Origin: Hyaloscypha bicolor E
Taxonomy: Eukaryota > Ascomycota > Leotiomycetes > Helotiales > Hyaloscyphaceae
Length of the DNA stretch: 64,000 nt
Reading direction: 5' to 3'
Assembly: GCF_002865645.1 (NCBI RefSeq)
Contig: NW_020194693.1
Span: 434,001-498,000 of the forward strand
A model generated the notes under the pieces. That model did not search any database, was not told where the DNA came from, and saw only the letters and a list, made by a program, of their open reading frames with translations. Below are positions 23,099 to 34,840 of this stretch, one piece after another. The position numbers and the translations under genes were made by a program. How positions within the stretch are numbered: the stretch's first letter is position 1; each line of letters begins with the position of its first letter.

Positions 23099-24113
23099 CT
23101 ATTGACCAAGACGTTCGAGCAGTTCAGCAATGCGTTCGTCGGAAGCAGCGGATTCTCTACGTAGTTGAGTTGCGATGTGCAATTCTTGGATAAGTTCGTC
23201 TTTAACTGTATGCTCTCTGGACATACCAGGTCCGTCTGTGGAGCCACGAACCCGAGCTGAAGCTGGTTGAAAGTTCGAGCTCTTCTCATCTCGTCTGCTT
23301 CGTCTCAGTGCATTGACAGGATTTTCAGTACTGTAGCTTCGCCGCACGAGGACAAGTCCTGAAAGCTCATAGATGCCGTAACAGACTGTGAGGCTAACCA
23401 CGTATGTAATGAAAATTGCTCGGCTATCGTTTGTACTAGCTGTTGTGTCGAGATGCCTAGTCCAGACATAAGCCAGATATGTTCCAAGTCCAAGGAGGAA
23501 GGAGTTTAGCGACGCTGACAGAAGCATATTTGGCGCTGAGACGGTCAACACAGCAGCGGGTGAAGGCATGAACTCCCCATATTGATCTATGCCATACCCA
23601 GCCAGTCTATCGTTTCTGATCCAGGCCTTTACGTCCTCGCAATTCAAATGCCGTCCCAAGATTCGATACTGATCGCTTGCATAGTATACTGCAATAATGG
23701 CCGAGACCAAGCTGAACGTGAAGAAGGCTCGTGCCACCCAATGCACTTGACTAAGATTTGATAAAGAAAGGGCGGTTATGGCGATTTGAGCAAGGATGGA
23801 GCCCTGGTTGAAGTTATTCAGTTAGGTCTTTAACACAGAAGGCCTCGAGGGAACTTCTTACAGCCACAGCTATCATGTTACTTTCATTTTGGATCGATAC
23901 CTTGAAGTCCATTGCTACTTTATCCTCATCACTCTCTAATACCTGCTTTTCCATCCGCCAGATTGCACCACTCCCGAATATCCATAATACCACTCCGCCG
24001 AGTCCATAATGTCGCACAAGGAAAACGGGATTCCTTGCAAAGTCTCTTATCGCGATATAGCCACTGATGACTATGTAGCCAAATTGCCCTCCTGTGAGAG
24101 TAAAGGGGTCCAT
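23099..24113 (-). CDS. Multi-span fungal membrane protein, unknown function
   Basis: Exons 24113-23862 and 23803-23099 give 318 residues, joined at NMIAVA-GSILAQIAITALSL, which forms one continuous hydrophobic segment and so supports the intron. Five or six membrane spans are apparent: FGYIVISGYIAI, GLGGVVLWIFGSGAIW, GSILAQIAITALSLSNL, VARAFFTFSLVSAIIAVYYA, MLLSASLNSFLLGLGTYLAY and IFITYVVSLTVCYGIYEL. A basic loop and a C-terminal coiled-coil-like helix (KDELIQELHIATQLRRESAA) follow, presumably cytosolic. No enzyme motif is seen. This arrangement occurs in lineage-specific fungal membrane proteins; I cannot give a function. The gene is divergent from nothing obvious and lies 200 bases after the SDR stop on the other strand. 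Confidence 0.8.
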
Positions 24114-24870
24114 GGTGATGCACTAATACTCCCCTTGAGCAAGGGCCGGAAGGCTGACCAAAGACTGGAGAACAACAAGCATTCAAGGTGTCCAAATGTT
24201 AGATCGCTCAGAAGAGTGGCGCTTAACACATTTCAAGCTCGTTTCGTGCACAGTGTGATGGTTTACTCCTATGAGGCATTTGTGAGCTGCAGCATTCAGC
24301 TGTCGAAAAAGCAATGTTGAGGTTACAAACGGCTCTGAAACATCATTCAGCCCACATGATCAGCGAAGATTTGATTCATCAACAGCCTTCTATTCCTACA
24401 ATCATCCAAGACTATTGGAAAGACTTTTACACCAGTAAGCGAAGAATCAAAGCCACGTCCATGACTCAGAGCAATGAAATAAACAGCACAGAGGTGTATT
24501 TGGCATGCTTGACAAGTGGGCTTTCTGTCAAGTTTATCCAGCCATTGGTTGAAGCGTGCCCAATAACTCCCCTAAGTATGTTGGGAGAACACTTGGTACG
24601 GACATGATGCAAATCCTTGTCACCAGTCTTGAATCGCAGCTCGGTGTAGTCCTCTGGGCCCACCCTCACATTTGCATTATCTCTAGTCCAACAATCTTCT
24701 AAACATAGCTGCGGCAATACTGGGATGCAATTTGGAAGGAAGATTAATTGAAGCAAGTCTCCAGAGAAGTACGTGGATCAAGTTTGTTGATATATACATT
24801 GGCGGTCTTCTTTCTTTCTTTGCAGAACCAAAGTTGAATAATAAGCCCTTCATAACTTTCCACTTCGCAA

Positions 24871-25591
24871 CTATACACCGCGGAATGAGAGCCCTCTTAT
24901 TTCCCAGCTTCTGAGATAAGAGTGAGGGCTGACACAGTGGTGGTGGCATTGGCTTGTGGCCAGTTGATGCCTTTGTCCCTTCGCTAACCCAGCGCAAGCA
25001 TACAGACCAACAGTTGTGCCAGCTTTGCCTGTCATATACTGAAGGCCAAGATACTCTTCTATTTCGGGTATCAGCTCTGCTATACTTTATTATGCTGTTT
25101 ATTGACACTTGCAAGGCTTGGAGCTTGGAGAGCAATTCGTCCACCAGTCATAACCTTCCAGATCTGAGAAGCGGAGGTAGCATCACAGGTTTCCACCTTG
25201 ACGCTGCTCATATCTTTCCAGTTCGCTAACCACTGAAACTAGACTCGTAAAATTGCAAGAATACTGGGTGATCCTCACTCTTAGCACCTCCATCCATGCA
25301 GAGCGTGGAACCTGGCAGCCGGATGGAGCTGTTCCCATCCTTGAGATACCATTGTTGTGCTGCTGTGTTAGCGAGAGTCTGACTAGATTTCGACAAAGTG
25401 GGTATGGCATCTTCAATGATTGTGGGTAGCGGGACGAACACTCGGATATTGCTGCCGGCAGCTGCTGTTTCTGGTACAATTGTTAACTTGGCATCCACCT
25501 TCGAGGTGAGGTATACCGCCTTGTAGCCAACAGGAGCCTGAGCCATGCCAATCGCGGCAAACGCGAACAAAAGAACGGAAGAGGCCAACAT
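24871..25591 (-). pseudogene. Small secreted ricin-B-lectin-like protein, 3' frameshift
   Basis: MLASSVLLFAFAAIGMAQA is a signal peptide. Exons 25591-25279, 25213-25109 and 25055 onward fit well: the joins give LCMDGGAK-NMSSVKVETCD and APSLA-KYLGLQYMTGKAG. The pattern QQWYLKDG, then SQIWKVMTGGRIALQA, then GLYACAG is that of a beta-trefoil, QxW-type (ricin B-like) secreted fungal protein. Just after GLYACAGLAKG the expected end (KGINWPQANATTT) is present but one base out of frame, near 24975; the extra base sits in a GGG run. Unrepaired, the protein ends with an odd His/Cys-rich tail at 24871; the expected frame would stop at 24897. It may be a pseudogene, a variant end, or a one-base error. 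Confidence 0.6.
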
Positions 25592-27351
25592 CTTGAATTA
25601 TGGTCTTGACAGCAATTGATTAAGTTTCAAAGATGAGGTGAAAACGCGGCATTGTCAGTCGGGGAAGGCACGTTTATATGGTGGACAGATTTTGCGGATA
25701 TTTTTACTCATTCATCTCCACGCTTTCATTCTAAGTTTATCGTTGGCTAATTCTTGGCGGTGATCAGGCGGGAGGGGGTAAATTTCACCAAGCTCCGCGA
25801 TAGAGTAAATTATTCTCGAATGCTGGAATGTTGTTTTACCCATCATTATTTAACACTTTGTCTGTTTAGCCTAGGGGCCGAGACGAGGGCCTAAATCAGG
25901 TGGTTTGCTACGGTCTGAAGATGCGTGATTTACAATAGACTACAACAAGATGCATATCTTTGAAGGTCGGCTATGGGAAGTATTCTTCTGCGCTCTAACC
26001 TGCGATTTGTATTCTCTTAATTTCTTATCCAGACTAGACATGCAGCTTCAGTTATCTTATGCTCCTCACCCCCAACACTTCGAAAACTATAACATACTCT
26101 CCGACTCTGGTTCATTCTACTCTATTCCCATGGGAAATCCAATGGCTCTCAATTTCATTGTCGTTCCTCAATTTCAGTTCAAGTCCACCTCGTCGCTGGG
26201 TTTGTTGAAGTGTTGCGAGCGGGGAACCCAGCCCGGGATAGGGCTAAGCGAGGCAAGCTTCACTAAAAATTAGGCGATTCAGGGGTTGCACCACTCTGAA
26301 CTGCCGTTCGGGTCGGGAGATGAACATGCCCTGCATCTAATCCTTACAGATCGGGATAAATTCTCCGTAGATGGAATGGGGTACATGAAGCATTCCCTGT
26401 AGATGCAGAGGTGGGGTTACCAGCCATAAGTTTAAAGAAGTCGTGATGTGTAATTCGATTATTTTGCTACCGCAAATATACCCTGGAGTTTACGCTCAAT
26501 TGCATAGAGCTCCAGGTGGGCTGTCCCTGAGCAACCCCATCTCAAATCAACGCGCTTTATGGTTGAGGGCCTGTATGACGAGTTTGACTTCGATGTCGAG
26601 TTCATTCCACAACTTTCTTCAAATTAAGGGCATTGCCAGGTGTAAGACTTCCACTTCATCGAAGAATATCTCCCCCGCCCATTTACATAGAAAAGGTGGC
26701 GGGGAAGCGAGAGAAGTCCTGTTTCTGAAAATATCTTGGAGAATAAATCGCGAGCGTGAGAAAGTGATTACACATTTCTTAGTATATCTGAGTAGAGTTC
26801 CTCTTAATGTGATTTACATCTTTCGATAATAGCAGCTGTAATCTAGGGACTAAGACAAGTGGTTCAGAATTCCTCGCTTAGAGGTGCCCCATAAATTCTC
26901 TGCATCTGCTCCCCTCCACACGTACACTAATATTTGACTCATTCAGAGTCACAAAAAATCTGTTGCGGAATCTTGTTGATGGGCATCATATGAATCTGAA
27001 GAATGCGTTAATCTCAAATCATTAAAGCTCTTCATTTCTTTCTTTTGTTGACCTGGCAAGCGCCCGCCCTTGCACAAATCGCCTCCGTTAAAATCTATCA
27101 CACAAAACCACCGAGAAATCCACTCGAAGGAGTAGCATACAAGGAAGGGAAAGCTCCCGAAAGCAAACAAAGAGGTATCTCAGGTGCCGATGTATGGTTC
27201 CGTTGTGCGCCCAAGCAAATCCGTCTTGCTTATGCACCGTCCCGATCCAAACACCGTGGCCCAACCCTCTATCCCTAATGTATATTCCGGCCCGGTCCGA
27301 CCCAACGCCCAATTTACAAGTTCCTACACCCAAAGATCAATGTCACAAAGG
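25592..27351. other. Intergenic, nothing recognised
   Basis: 1.7 kb with no convincing frame, no RNA gene and no repeat identified. The first 150 bases are the promoter side of the lectin-like gene. Confidence 0.5.
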
Positions 27352-28853
27352 CTACCATGTACAGTCCTCCATCGACGAGCTCGACTTTCGCGCAGACTCC
27401 TTCGATGACGGCCGAGTCTTGCTCCTTCGCGGTTCTGTGGTGGCGAGGTGTGCGTCTTTCGAAGACGAGGCTGCTGCTGCAGACGCGTTCTCTTTCTCCC
27501 TGGCGGCCTTCTCTGTCTTGCTGTCCCGCGCCTTTTTCCTGTCCGAGGAGAGCTTCCTCTGCTCCTCCTTTTTCCTTCTCATCTCCGCTTTTTGTGCTAC
27601 AAAATTTAAGTCAGAATAAATGCCGGAGGCATGAACTCAAGGGGGACATACCTTCATTGAGTTCATCGTGGACACCTATCAAAACTTCTTCTCCATCTGT
27701 GTCGCGCTTTGATCTGGTAAAGAATCCATGCTTTCGAATTGTATCTCTTCCAAAGAGGATGGTGAAGGTTGCTTTGCTTGCGACCAAAAACCTCATTGTT
27801 CTGCATTTCATAAATCCTTTGAACTCCTCTGTCTGAATCGTAAGATCAACTTTTGCAGTGGCTTGGAACTTCTTGCCGTTGAAGTCACGGTATTGCACAT
27901 CGAGCTCCTCTGTACTTAGTTTTGTGGATCGGACTCCCATGTCTCGGAGTTCATTGTAGAATGTTTGCGATATCCAGTCTCCCTTTGTCCCTGTGTCTAG
28001 TATTGCCTTTTCGCCTATTGCCGGAGTGTCTAGATTGTTGGGGTTGCCGATGTGTATGGGGAGCTTCAGGAAGTCCTGGATCGGTGAGTAAAATCGTCTA
28101 GCTGAACGCGCAAGCACATACATCATCTGACGCTTCATCCTCCTCATGAGGGGCGTTTTGTTCGGTTTGATCCTCCTCTTCCTCAGCAGATACTTCATCT
28201 CCATTGTCTCCGTCTGCATGGCAGCTACTCGTGTCCGTTTCGCATCCAATTTCCTTTGACATCTTACTGTCGCGGCGCGGGCGGCTTGACGCGCCTCCAA
28301 TAGACGAGACTGAACTTTCCCTCCCCTTCCCTTTTCCCTTTACCTTTCCTAATACCTGCGCTGTATATGATACTGTGCCGCTTGTGTGGTACCCCTCATC
28401 TGCTTGATCGCGTTTCTTCTTCTCCGAGCGCATGCGCGGCCGCTCTGGAGGCATCATCGATTTCGCTGGTCGCCTAGGAGCAACATATTCGGGCTCCGTA
28501 TCATCGGAAGCACTTGTTTCGTCTTCCTCGGAGGCGCTGGGAGAATCGCATTGCGCTGTCGATCGTTTTATCGTTCTCGTTGGCTGCTGACGACGAGCTG
28601 GATTCCGATTCCGAGTCGGGGTAGGGGAACGTTGAGGTAGCTCGTCATCTCTGCTGCCCTGAACTAGATAAACATTGCCCTTGACGCTTTTGATATGAAC
28701 ATCTCCTTTGATAATGGATGTCGGCGGTTTCTGCGGCATCTTCGGGTGGTGTGATGCGCGGGGCTGCGGCCCTTCCCCGCCTGACTCCTCATCCGGATCT
28801 GCAGCCTTTGTCCTCCTTCGCCCAGGATCGCGCTTTCTCGAGCTACTCGACAT
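27352..28853 (-). CDS. Retropepsin-like (aspartic protease fold) host protein, three exons
   Basis: Exons 28853-28122, 28075-27652, 27596-27352 give 466 residues in phase (joins EASDD-DFLKLPIHIG and DELNE-AQKAEMRRKK). Residues 1-244 are disordered, Arg/Ser/Asp/Glu-rich, ending in a strongly acidic run. Residues 245-385 look like a single retropepsin domain: IGEKAILDTGTKGDWIS carries the DTG at 271-273, and TFTILFGRDTIRKHGF (about 347-362) matches the hydrophobic-Gly-Arg-Asp element that closes this fold in retroviral-type and Ddi1-type proteases. The C-terminus is a long charged coiled coil (MRRKKEEQRKLSSDRKKARD). No reverse transcriptase, integrase or LTR lies beside it and the gene has introns, so it seems a cellular gene, perhaps domesticated. 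Whether it is an active dimeric protease is unknown. Confidence 0.75.
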
Positions 28854-29892
28854 AGTAGGGTTGTTACCTGGTCGGTCGCATCGTGGCCAGAGATCTGATG
28901 CCCTAGGAAGGATATCAAAAGTGAGGCGGACGGCTGTACGATGAGGATAGGGCGCCAGCCGACTGCGTTTCGAGGGCGTTGGTGGGGAAGTGGTGAGTTG
29001 CAGGCCGCGGTGTCCCAGATAGTGACTGGGAGGTAGGTTCTATCATTGGAAACGGGAGATGAGAGGCTCAAATTCCTCGTATTGGCTGAAGCTTGAAACA
29101 AGGCTGATAACGTCGGATTGGGAGGGTGTATCGAGTAAGAAATGAGGATCTGGAGTGACATCCACCAGATCGTCACCGATTAGCACCCCTGCTCGTTCTC
29201 CTGTCACCAGGGGTCGATCCTATTCATAGGGAGACCAGGGCCAATGCCAGTCTCCCCACAAAATCCCTCATGACACCAAATACAACCAATTCCATTCCTG
29301 CAGTTGTCCTCATTGGCATGTCTCAGTCCTGCAACTCTGTGTCTGGACAACGCTTCACAACCTCTTCGAGTGAGTTGGAAGGACAATATAAGCAAATTGC
29401 AAAGTTCAATAAAGCAGATTCCATAGTATCTTCGTCCTTTTGTCTTATCAAGAAGATACATAACACTTCTCCATGCATGGTCTTTAGCTTTTCCGAGATG
29501 TGCTCTACCAACTGCACGATTTGTTCTACGTGTTTCCGTCAATTGACTCTTCCCAGGCACCTGCTTTGGGCCGAGGTGGATCGCCAGCACAGTGAGCCTG
29601 CCAATTGAACATAAAGAACCTGAGGTGGAATACTACAAGAAAGATCTAGCGTCTAGAATTCCCCATTCGCCAATTCTCTCCATCGAAAGGCTCCAGGAAG
29701 CAAGTCATATTGCTGCCTGAAGGGTGTGGATGGTGACTGGGGTTATGGGCAGCCCAACGAGGCTGCGAAACGCCTTGCCAGCACTACCTCATTGTCAACC
29801 TCGATACAAGTCAATTGCTCTCAATTTAGCCCTTTCTCCTGTCATGCATCTTCAACATTTATTTGAAATATCTCCTAGAGTGTTCGACCAAG
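28854..29892. other. Divergent intergenic region, nothing recognised
   Basis: About 1 kb between two divergent genes (retropepsin-like, minus; DUF6594, plus). Contains their promoters; no frame or RNA gene is convincing. Confidence 0.5.
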
Positions 29893-31076
29893 ATGGAAGG
29901 GTACAGCAAGCTCGCAAGCCTCATGGGTGATGCCCGCACGGATGGACACTTCCTGATATTCCAAAAGTTTGAGTCAATTAGCGCGCAAAACTTACTCTAC
30001 CTTCAAGCTGAAATCACCAATCTCAAGGAAAGCATCGACAAGATAGCTCAGATTGACTCTGAGAATCCAGAGAGGAAAGATTTTGCCGTCGACTGGGAAA
30101 CGCTCAGCTCCTCAACGGATAGTATCCAATATGAGAAATGGCTCGAGCTTCGCCGGAAACTCAAGGAATACTGTAAGAATTTCTTCAAGGATTATCAGTT
30201 ACAATCTAACGCACATAGATAAAGCAATTGCGCACCACATGATGATCACTGGGCTTCCAGCACCACGCAAATACGACCTCGACTTCCTCCAGAAATGGCT
30301 CGAGCGTCCTAGCTTAGGGAACTCTGCATTCATCGGCGCAGACTGCGACGTGTACGATAAGCCCGCGGGGCTTGGGACGTTGGCTGCAGGAGGGGGACAA
30401 GTTGATGCGATGACAAGACTGCTTCTCAACGTGCTGCCAAATCTTTACCACTGGGGAGTTGTCCACCCTCTGCACAGAATCTGCGGTGAATGGATAAAGG
30501 TGTCCCATAGCCGTAAGAAAGATTCAAAAGAACACATATACTGATTGTGGCAGAAACCAGAAAGCCATCGAAACTGCGGACCGTCACCCCAACCAGAATC
30601 CACCTCCGGCACCGAGGAAGATCGCAAGTCCTGTCAAGACGTCTCAGTCACATCAACTACCTCATTAGATAACTCGCCAACACTCCGGCCCAGCACAGAA
30701 AGTACCTCAGACGAATCATCTTTCGATATCGAAGCCAACATATTCCTTTACCGCGACACACACTTTCATCGCGTTGCTACAATCCTCGGCACGCTGGTGT
30801 CTTCCTTGATACCTATAGCAGCAATTATAGTGCTTTCATTTGTGAGGGATATGACCGCGAGACTGGGTGCTGTGTGTGCCTTTACGGCAATATTCAGTGT
30901 TTGCTTGAGCTTGGTGACGGAGGCAAAGCGGGTGGAGAATTTTGCGGCAACTGCTGCGTAAGTTCCTTCCTTTTATAAATGGGATAAGAATGTAGGTGAA
31001 AGTGCTGACAAGGCTAAACAGGTTTGCGAGTGTTCAGGTTGTGTTTGTGGGGAGTACGAACGTGATGATGAGGTGA
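29893..31076 (+). CDS. DUF6594-type fungal membrane protein, four exons
   Basis: Exons 29893-30172, 30219-30512, 30561-30957, 31022-31076 give 341 residues in phase. The N-terminus has the family start MEGYSKLASLMG, then FQKFESISAQNLLYLQAEIT with a heptad-like helix, and KYDLDFLQKWLERPSLGN. A disordered Ser/Thr-rich loop follows. The C-terminus carries two or three membrane helices (VATILGTLVSSLIPIAAIIV, RLGAVCAFTAIFSVCLSLV, then EAKRVENFAATAA-FASVQVV at the last splice). This order is typical of the DUF6594 family, an expanded fungal group with no agreed function. For intron 2 I chose the donor at 30513 (GTAAGA) because it gives a 48-nt intron in correct phase with the AG at 30560. Confidence 0.8.
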
Positions 31077-32384
31077 TGCGATCGAGGAGATGTCACTTGA
31101 GAGAGGCCTCCTTACTAAGCGAGAACAAGTCCCTCAACTAAATCGTACCGTCGAATACAAGCGACGCTTGTCAGGGTCTGTTGTCTCGGCAGTCTAGTTC
31201 AAGACCAATATGTGACACTTTCGAGAAGATCTTAGGGTCCTCGACATTCCCATAACTCATCATTAGTTTCGGATCAAACCCATCCCCTCGTCGGTGGCTT
31301 GCTCAGTCAAAAAGTCGAAATGATGAGGTCTCAGTACTCCCTTCTCTTGATAATTACTCACTGCTAGACACCCTGCTTTAAGCGGCAAATTTTCGCATAA
31401 TAAGAACTCGAAAGAAAGAACTGTCAAGGAGCAAGATGGTTCTCGACTCTACGGCCAGAGATGAATCACATACACTGTCGACAACGGATCTCGAAGACAA
31501 ATCTGTGGAAAGACAGAGAGATCAGAGAGAGAACAGCGAACCGGCGTCAAATGAGGAGACGAAGGACTCGAAGTTTGCGAAACGGACCTTGTATTTCCAA
31601 CTTTGAGAAATACCTCTTGGTGAAAATCAGTTGACACAACAACAAGCGCAAGATTGATTTCAGAGTCTTACCCATCTTTGATATCATCTGCACAGTCGCC
31701 TACATTAATAGAATCGCGGGCTAACAAAAGCATCTTTAAGATATCGCAATCGGCCAGAGTGCAGAATACATGTTTCGATCACTCCCAACACTCACTTGTT
31801 CAGCACCTTCCGCAAGCAGAATTCTTTCGTCTTAAGTGGGATCAAACAATCTATCGGTTTTAAACGTATACACGCCTCTTGTTTTAGTTATAACCTAGTT
31901 GTGTTGTCTGATGTCTCGAAATGTTCAGTCTCCTGAGTGACATAAGCGAGAAGTCACACCAGCGGGTGTCCCCTCCAAAGCCATCCTTCATACGGAGGCC
32001 ATTATGATACAAGTAACAGTGTCCACACTCAGTTCCTATAATTCCTCAATCCCCTTAGAATCATGTACAATTATTTCTAACGTGAAATCCTTGCATTTGT
32101 AGTAAGACACACGTGACTTCCTCAAAGTCAAGTTCTTCCATCGGTAACAGACGGCATTCCATCCACCCTTGTGCATCTCGGCCCATAACCCCTCCCCCCA
32201 TTCGCCGGACAACACTCCTCCGCCGGCAACAGCCCCATCTCATTGGTCGGGCAGCAACATTCCGTCGCTAACAACAATTCCTACCATTTCCAGGACATGA
32301 ACAGTGGGACAAGATCGCCGGTCAGCAGTCGTCCACCAATGGAAACAAATAAACCCCTGAACCCGCATTGGAAACAAGGGAGAG
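31077..32384. other. Intergenic, nothing recognised
   Basis: 1.3 kb without a convincing frame or repeat. Confidence 0.5.
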
Positions 32385-32465
32385 CTGGGGAGAAGGGGAA
32401 GCTTGTTTTCCCCGCAATGGGATGATAAAGGTGGAGTGCCGGGTTGGCGAGTGAAGATATAAGAG
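32385..32465 (+). promoter_or_regulatory. Promoter of the sugar porter with CreA-like sites and TATA-like box
   Basis: CTGGGG at 32385-32390 and GCGGGG (minus strand of 32410-32415) fit the short SYGGRG core bound by the fungal carbon-repressor CreA, and GATATAAG at 32456-32463 is TATA-like, about 80 bases before the ATG. The cores are short and common, so this is only suggestive of glucose repression. Confidence 0.3.
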
Positions 32466-32541
32466 CGACTCTCCGCCCTTTCAACAAGACAGAGCACCCA
32501 AAGTCTATCCAAGGACAACGGTAATCAATACCACATTCAAT

Positions 32542-34580
32542 ATGGCGAATCAAGAACCCAACATGAGCCCGCAAGAGTTCGAGCCTCCGACCAAGCCCGT
32601 CAAGGCCAGCCTCCTCGACAACCCCTATCTCCTCGGCGTCGCACTGGTCCGTCTATCTCTCTCAAAACTCCACCCAAAATGTCTAATAGAAAGATAGTTC
32701 GCCTCCCTCGGCGGTTTCCTCTTCGGCTATGATCAAGGCGTTGTCTCTGGTGTTCTAACAATGGAGTCCTTTGGCGCCGCATTCCCAAAGATCTACGCTG
32801 ATGCTGGGTTCAAGGGGTGGTGGGTGTCGACGATTTTGTTGAGTGCGTTTCCCCTTCTATGAACTAAGATGAGAGGGGTGGCTGACGACGACAAGCTGCT
32901 TGGTTTGGATCTCTTGTCAATGGTCCCGTCGCTGATAAATTCGGGAGGAAGATGAACATGATTATTGCGGTTGTTATCTTTGTCGTTGGGTCTGCTATTC
33001 AGGCTGGTGCCGTGAGCATTGGGATGTTGTTTGTTGGTGAGTTTCACGGTATGAAGTTTGGGAGTTTGTTATCTGACGTGGCAAAGGACGAGCAATTGCG
33101 GGATTGGCGGTGGGGATGTTGACGATGGTTATCCCGCTGTATATCTCCGAGGTTTCTTCATCTGATATCCGTGGAGGTCTTGTGGTGCTGCAACAACGTG
33201 AGTTGGGTCAAGTTCCTTCCCTTGGAAGGGACGTGCTGAAAGTCAACAGTATCCATTACAATCGGTATCCTCGCAAGCTTCTGGATCGATTACGGAACAC
33301 ATTACATCGGTGGCACCCGCTGCTCACCATCCGTCCCCTACACTGGCGGAACAGCGTCCTCGCCATCATTTGACCCTTATACCGACGTTGGACCAAACGG
33401 TTGCACAGGCCAAAGCACCGCTGCTTGGAGAATCCCCTTAGCTCTCCAAATCCTACCTGCACTCATCCTCGGCATCGGCATGATCTTCTACCCTGACACT
33501 CCCAGATGGCTCCTCCTCCAAGAGCGCGACGAGGAAGCCTTCAGAGCTCTCTCCAAACTCAGACGCTTCCCCGCCGATCACCCAAGCATCGTCTCCGAAG
33601 CGCTTGACATCAAAGCCTCCATTCTCTTGGAGAATACATATGTCAGGGACAACTATAATGGCGCCTCGGGATTGAAGCTACATGTTTCTCAAGTAAGCCC
33701 GCGCTCCTCTGCCCCATTAGATTCGTAAGGAGTAAGAGCTGACGATAAACACAGTACCTGTCCCTCTTCACAAACAAGTCCCGGTTCCGCCGCCTTGCTA
33801 TCGGCTGCTGCGTCATGTTCTTCCAGCAGTTTATGGGGTGTAATGCTATGATCTACTACGCTCCAACGATGTTCGCGTCTCTCGGTCTTTCAGGAAACAC
33901 AACCTCTCTGCTGGCAACGGGCGTGTACGGAATCGTCAACTGTCTTAGCACAATCCCTGCCATTCTCCTCATTGACAAAGTTGGAAGACGACCATTGCTC
34001 ATGTGCGGTGCGGCAGGTACTTGCATCTCGCTCGTAATTGTAGGTGCGATTGTTGGTGCTTATGGCGATGGGCTCGGGGCGCACAAGGCAGCGGGCTGGG
34101 TGGGGATTGCGTTTATCTACATCTATGATGTGAATTTCTCCTACTCATTCGGTAAGTCGCATCCTAAGGACGGATATTAAAAAGGAGTTCTGTACTGACA
34201 GACGAACAGCACCAATCGGCTGGGTCCTCCCCTCCGAGATCTTCAATCTCGCGATCCGCTCAAAGGCAATCTCAATCACGACTTCCACGACGTGGATGTG
34301 CAATTTCATCATCGGCCTGGTCACTCCAGACATGCTTGCCCAGATCAAATGGGGCACGTATATCTTCTTCGCTGCGTTCTGTTTGTTGGCCGGAGGGTTT
34401 ACGTATTTCTTTGTCCCTGAGACGAGGGGAAAGACGTTGGAGGACATGGATCTCGTTTTCGGCGATACAGCAGCGCATGAGGAGCAGGAGAGGATTAGGC
34501 AGATTGAGGCGCAGCTAAGGGGTGTGCAGATTGATGGGACGGATCCGGAGAAGGGGATGGTGGTTGAGCATACTGAGTGA
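32542..34580 (+). CDS. MFS sugar porter (hexose-type transporter), seven exons
   Basis: A 12-span plasma-membrane sugar transporter of the MFS sugar porter family (PF00083). Exons: 32542-32646, 32698-32842, 32896-33036, 33087-33197, 33250-33692, 33755-34151, 34210-34580; total 570 residues, every junction in phase. Landmarks in order: FASLGGFLFGYDQGVVSGVL (TM1), GPVADKFGRK (loop 2-3), RAIAGLAVGMLTMVIPLYIS, FYPDTPRWLLLQERDEEA (end of TM6), FFQQFMGCNAMIYYAPTMF (TM7), DKVGRRPLL, GWVLPSEIFNLAIRSKAISI and the closing FVPETRGKTLEDMDLVFG. Exon 1 ends in GTCCGT, a weak donor, but the join NPYLLGVAL-FASLGGF is exactly as expected. Substrate cannot be told from sequence; it faces a LAC9-like regulator. 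Confidence 0.93.
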
Positions 34581-34840
34581 TTGGAGAGCGAGGCGTGGAA
34601 ACGAAACAAGGAGATCAAGGGAGAAAAGACGGAATTATCATAGATCTCGCTGGGGATTTTGGGTGTTGATAGCCTCGGATACGTTTGGGGTGATAGCGAA
34701 GAATAATGAATTATGGCCGATCAGAGAATAGTCTCCTGCTAGAACTACGTAAATTCATTATCAAAATTTCGAAGCATGAGCGTTTCTTCATCAGGGAAAG
34801 GTACGAACCAATATTCTAATCTTACAATATAGAATTTTCA

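Noticed and set aside
24314..24607. 97-codon plus-strand frame
   Set aside because: Isolated, no motif, no splice context; probably chance.
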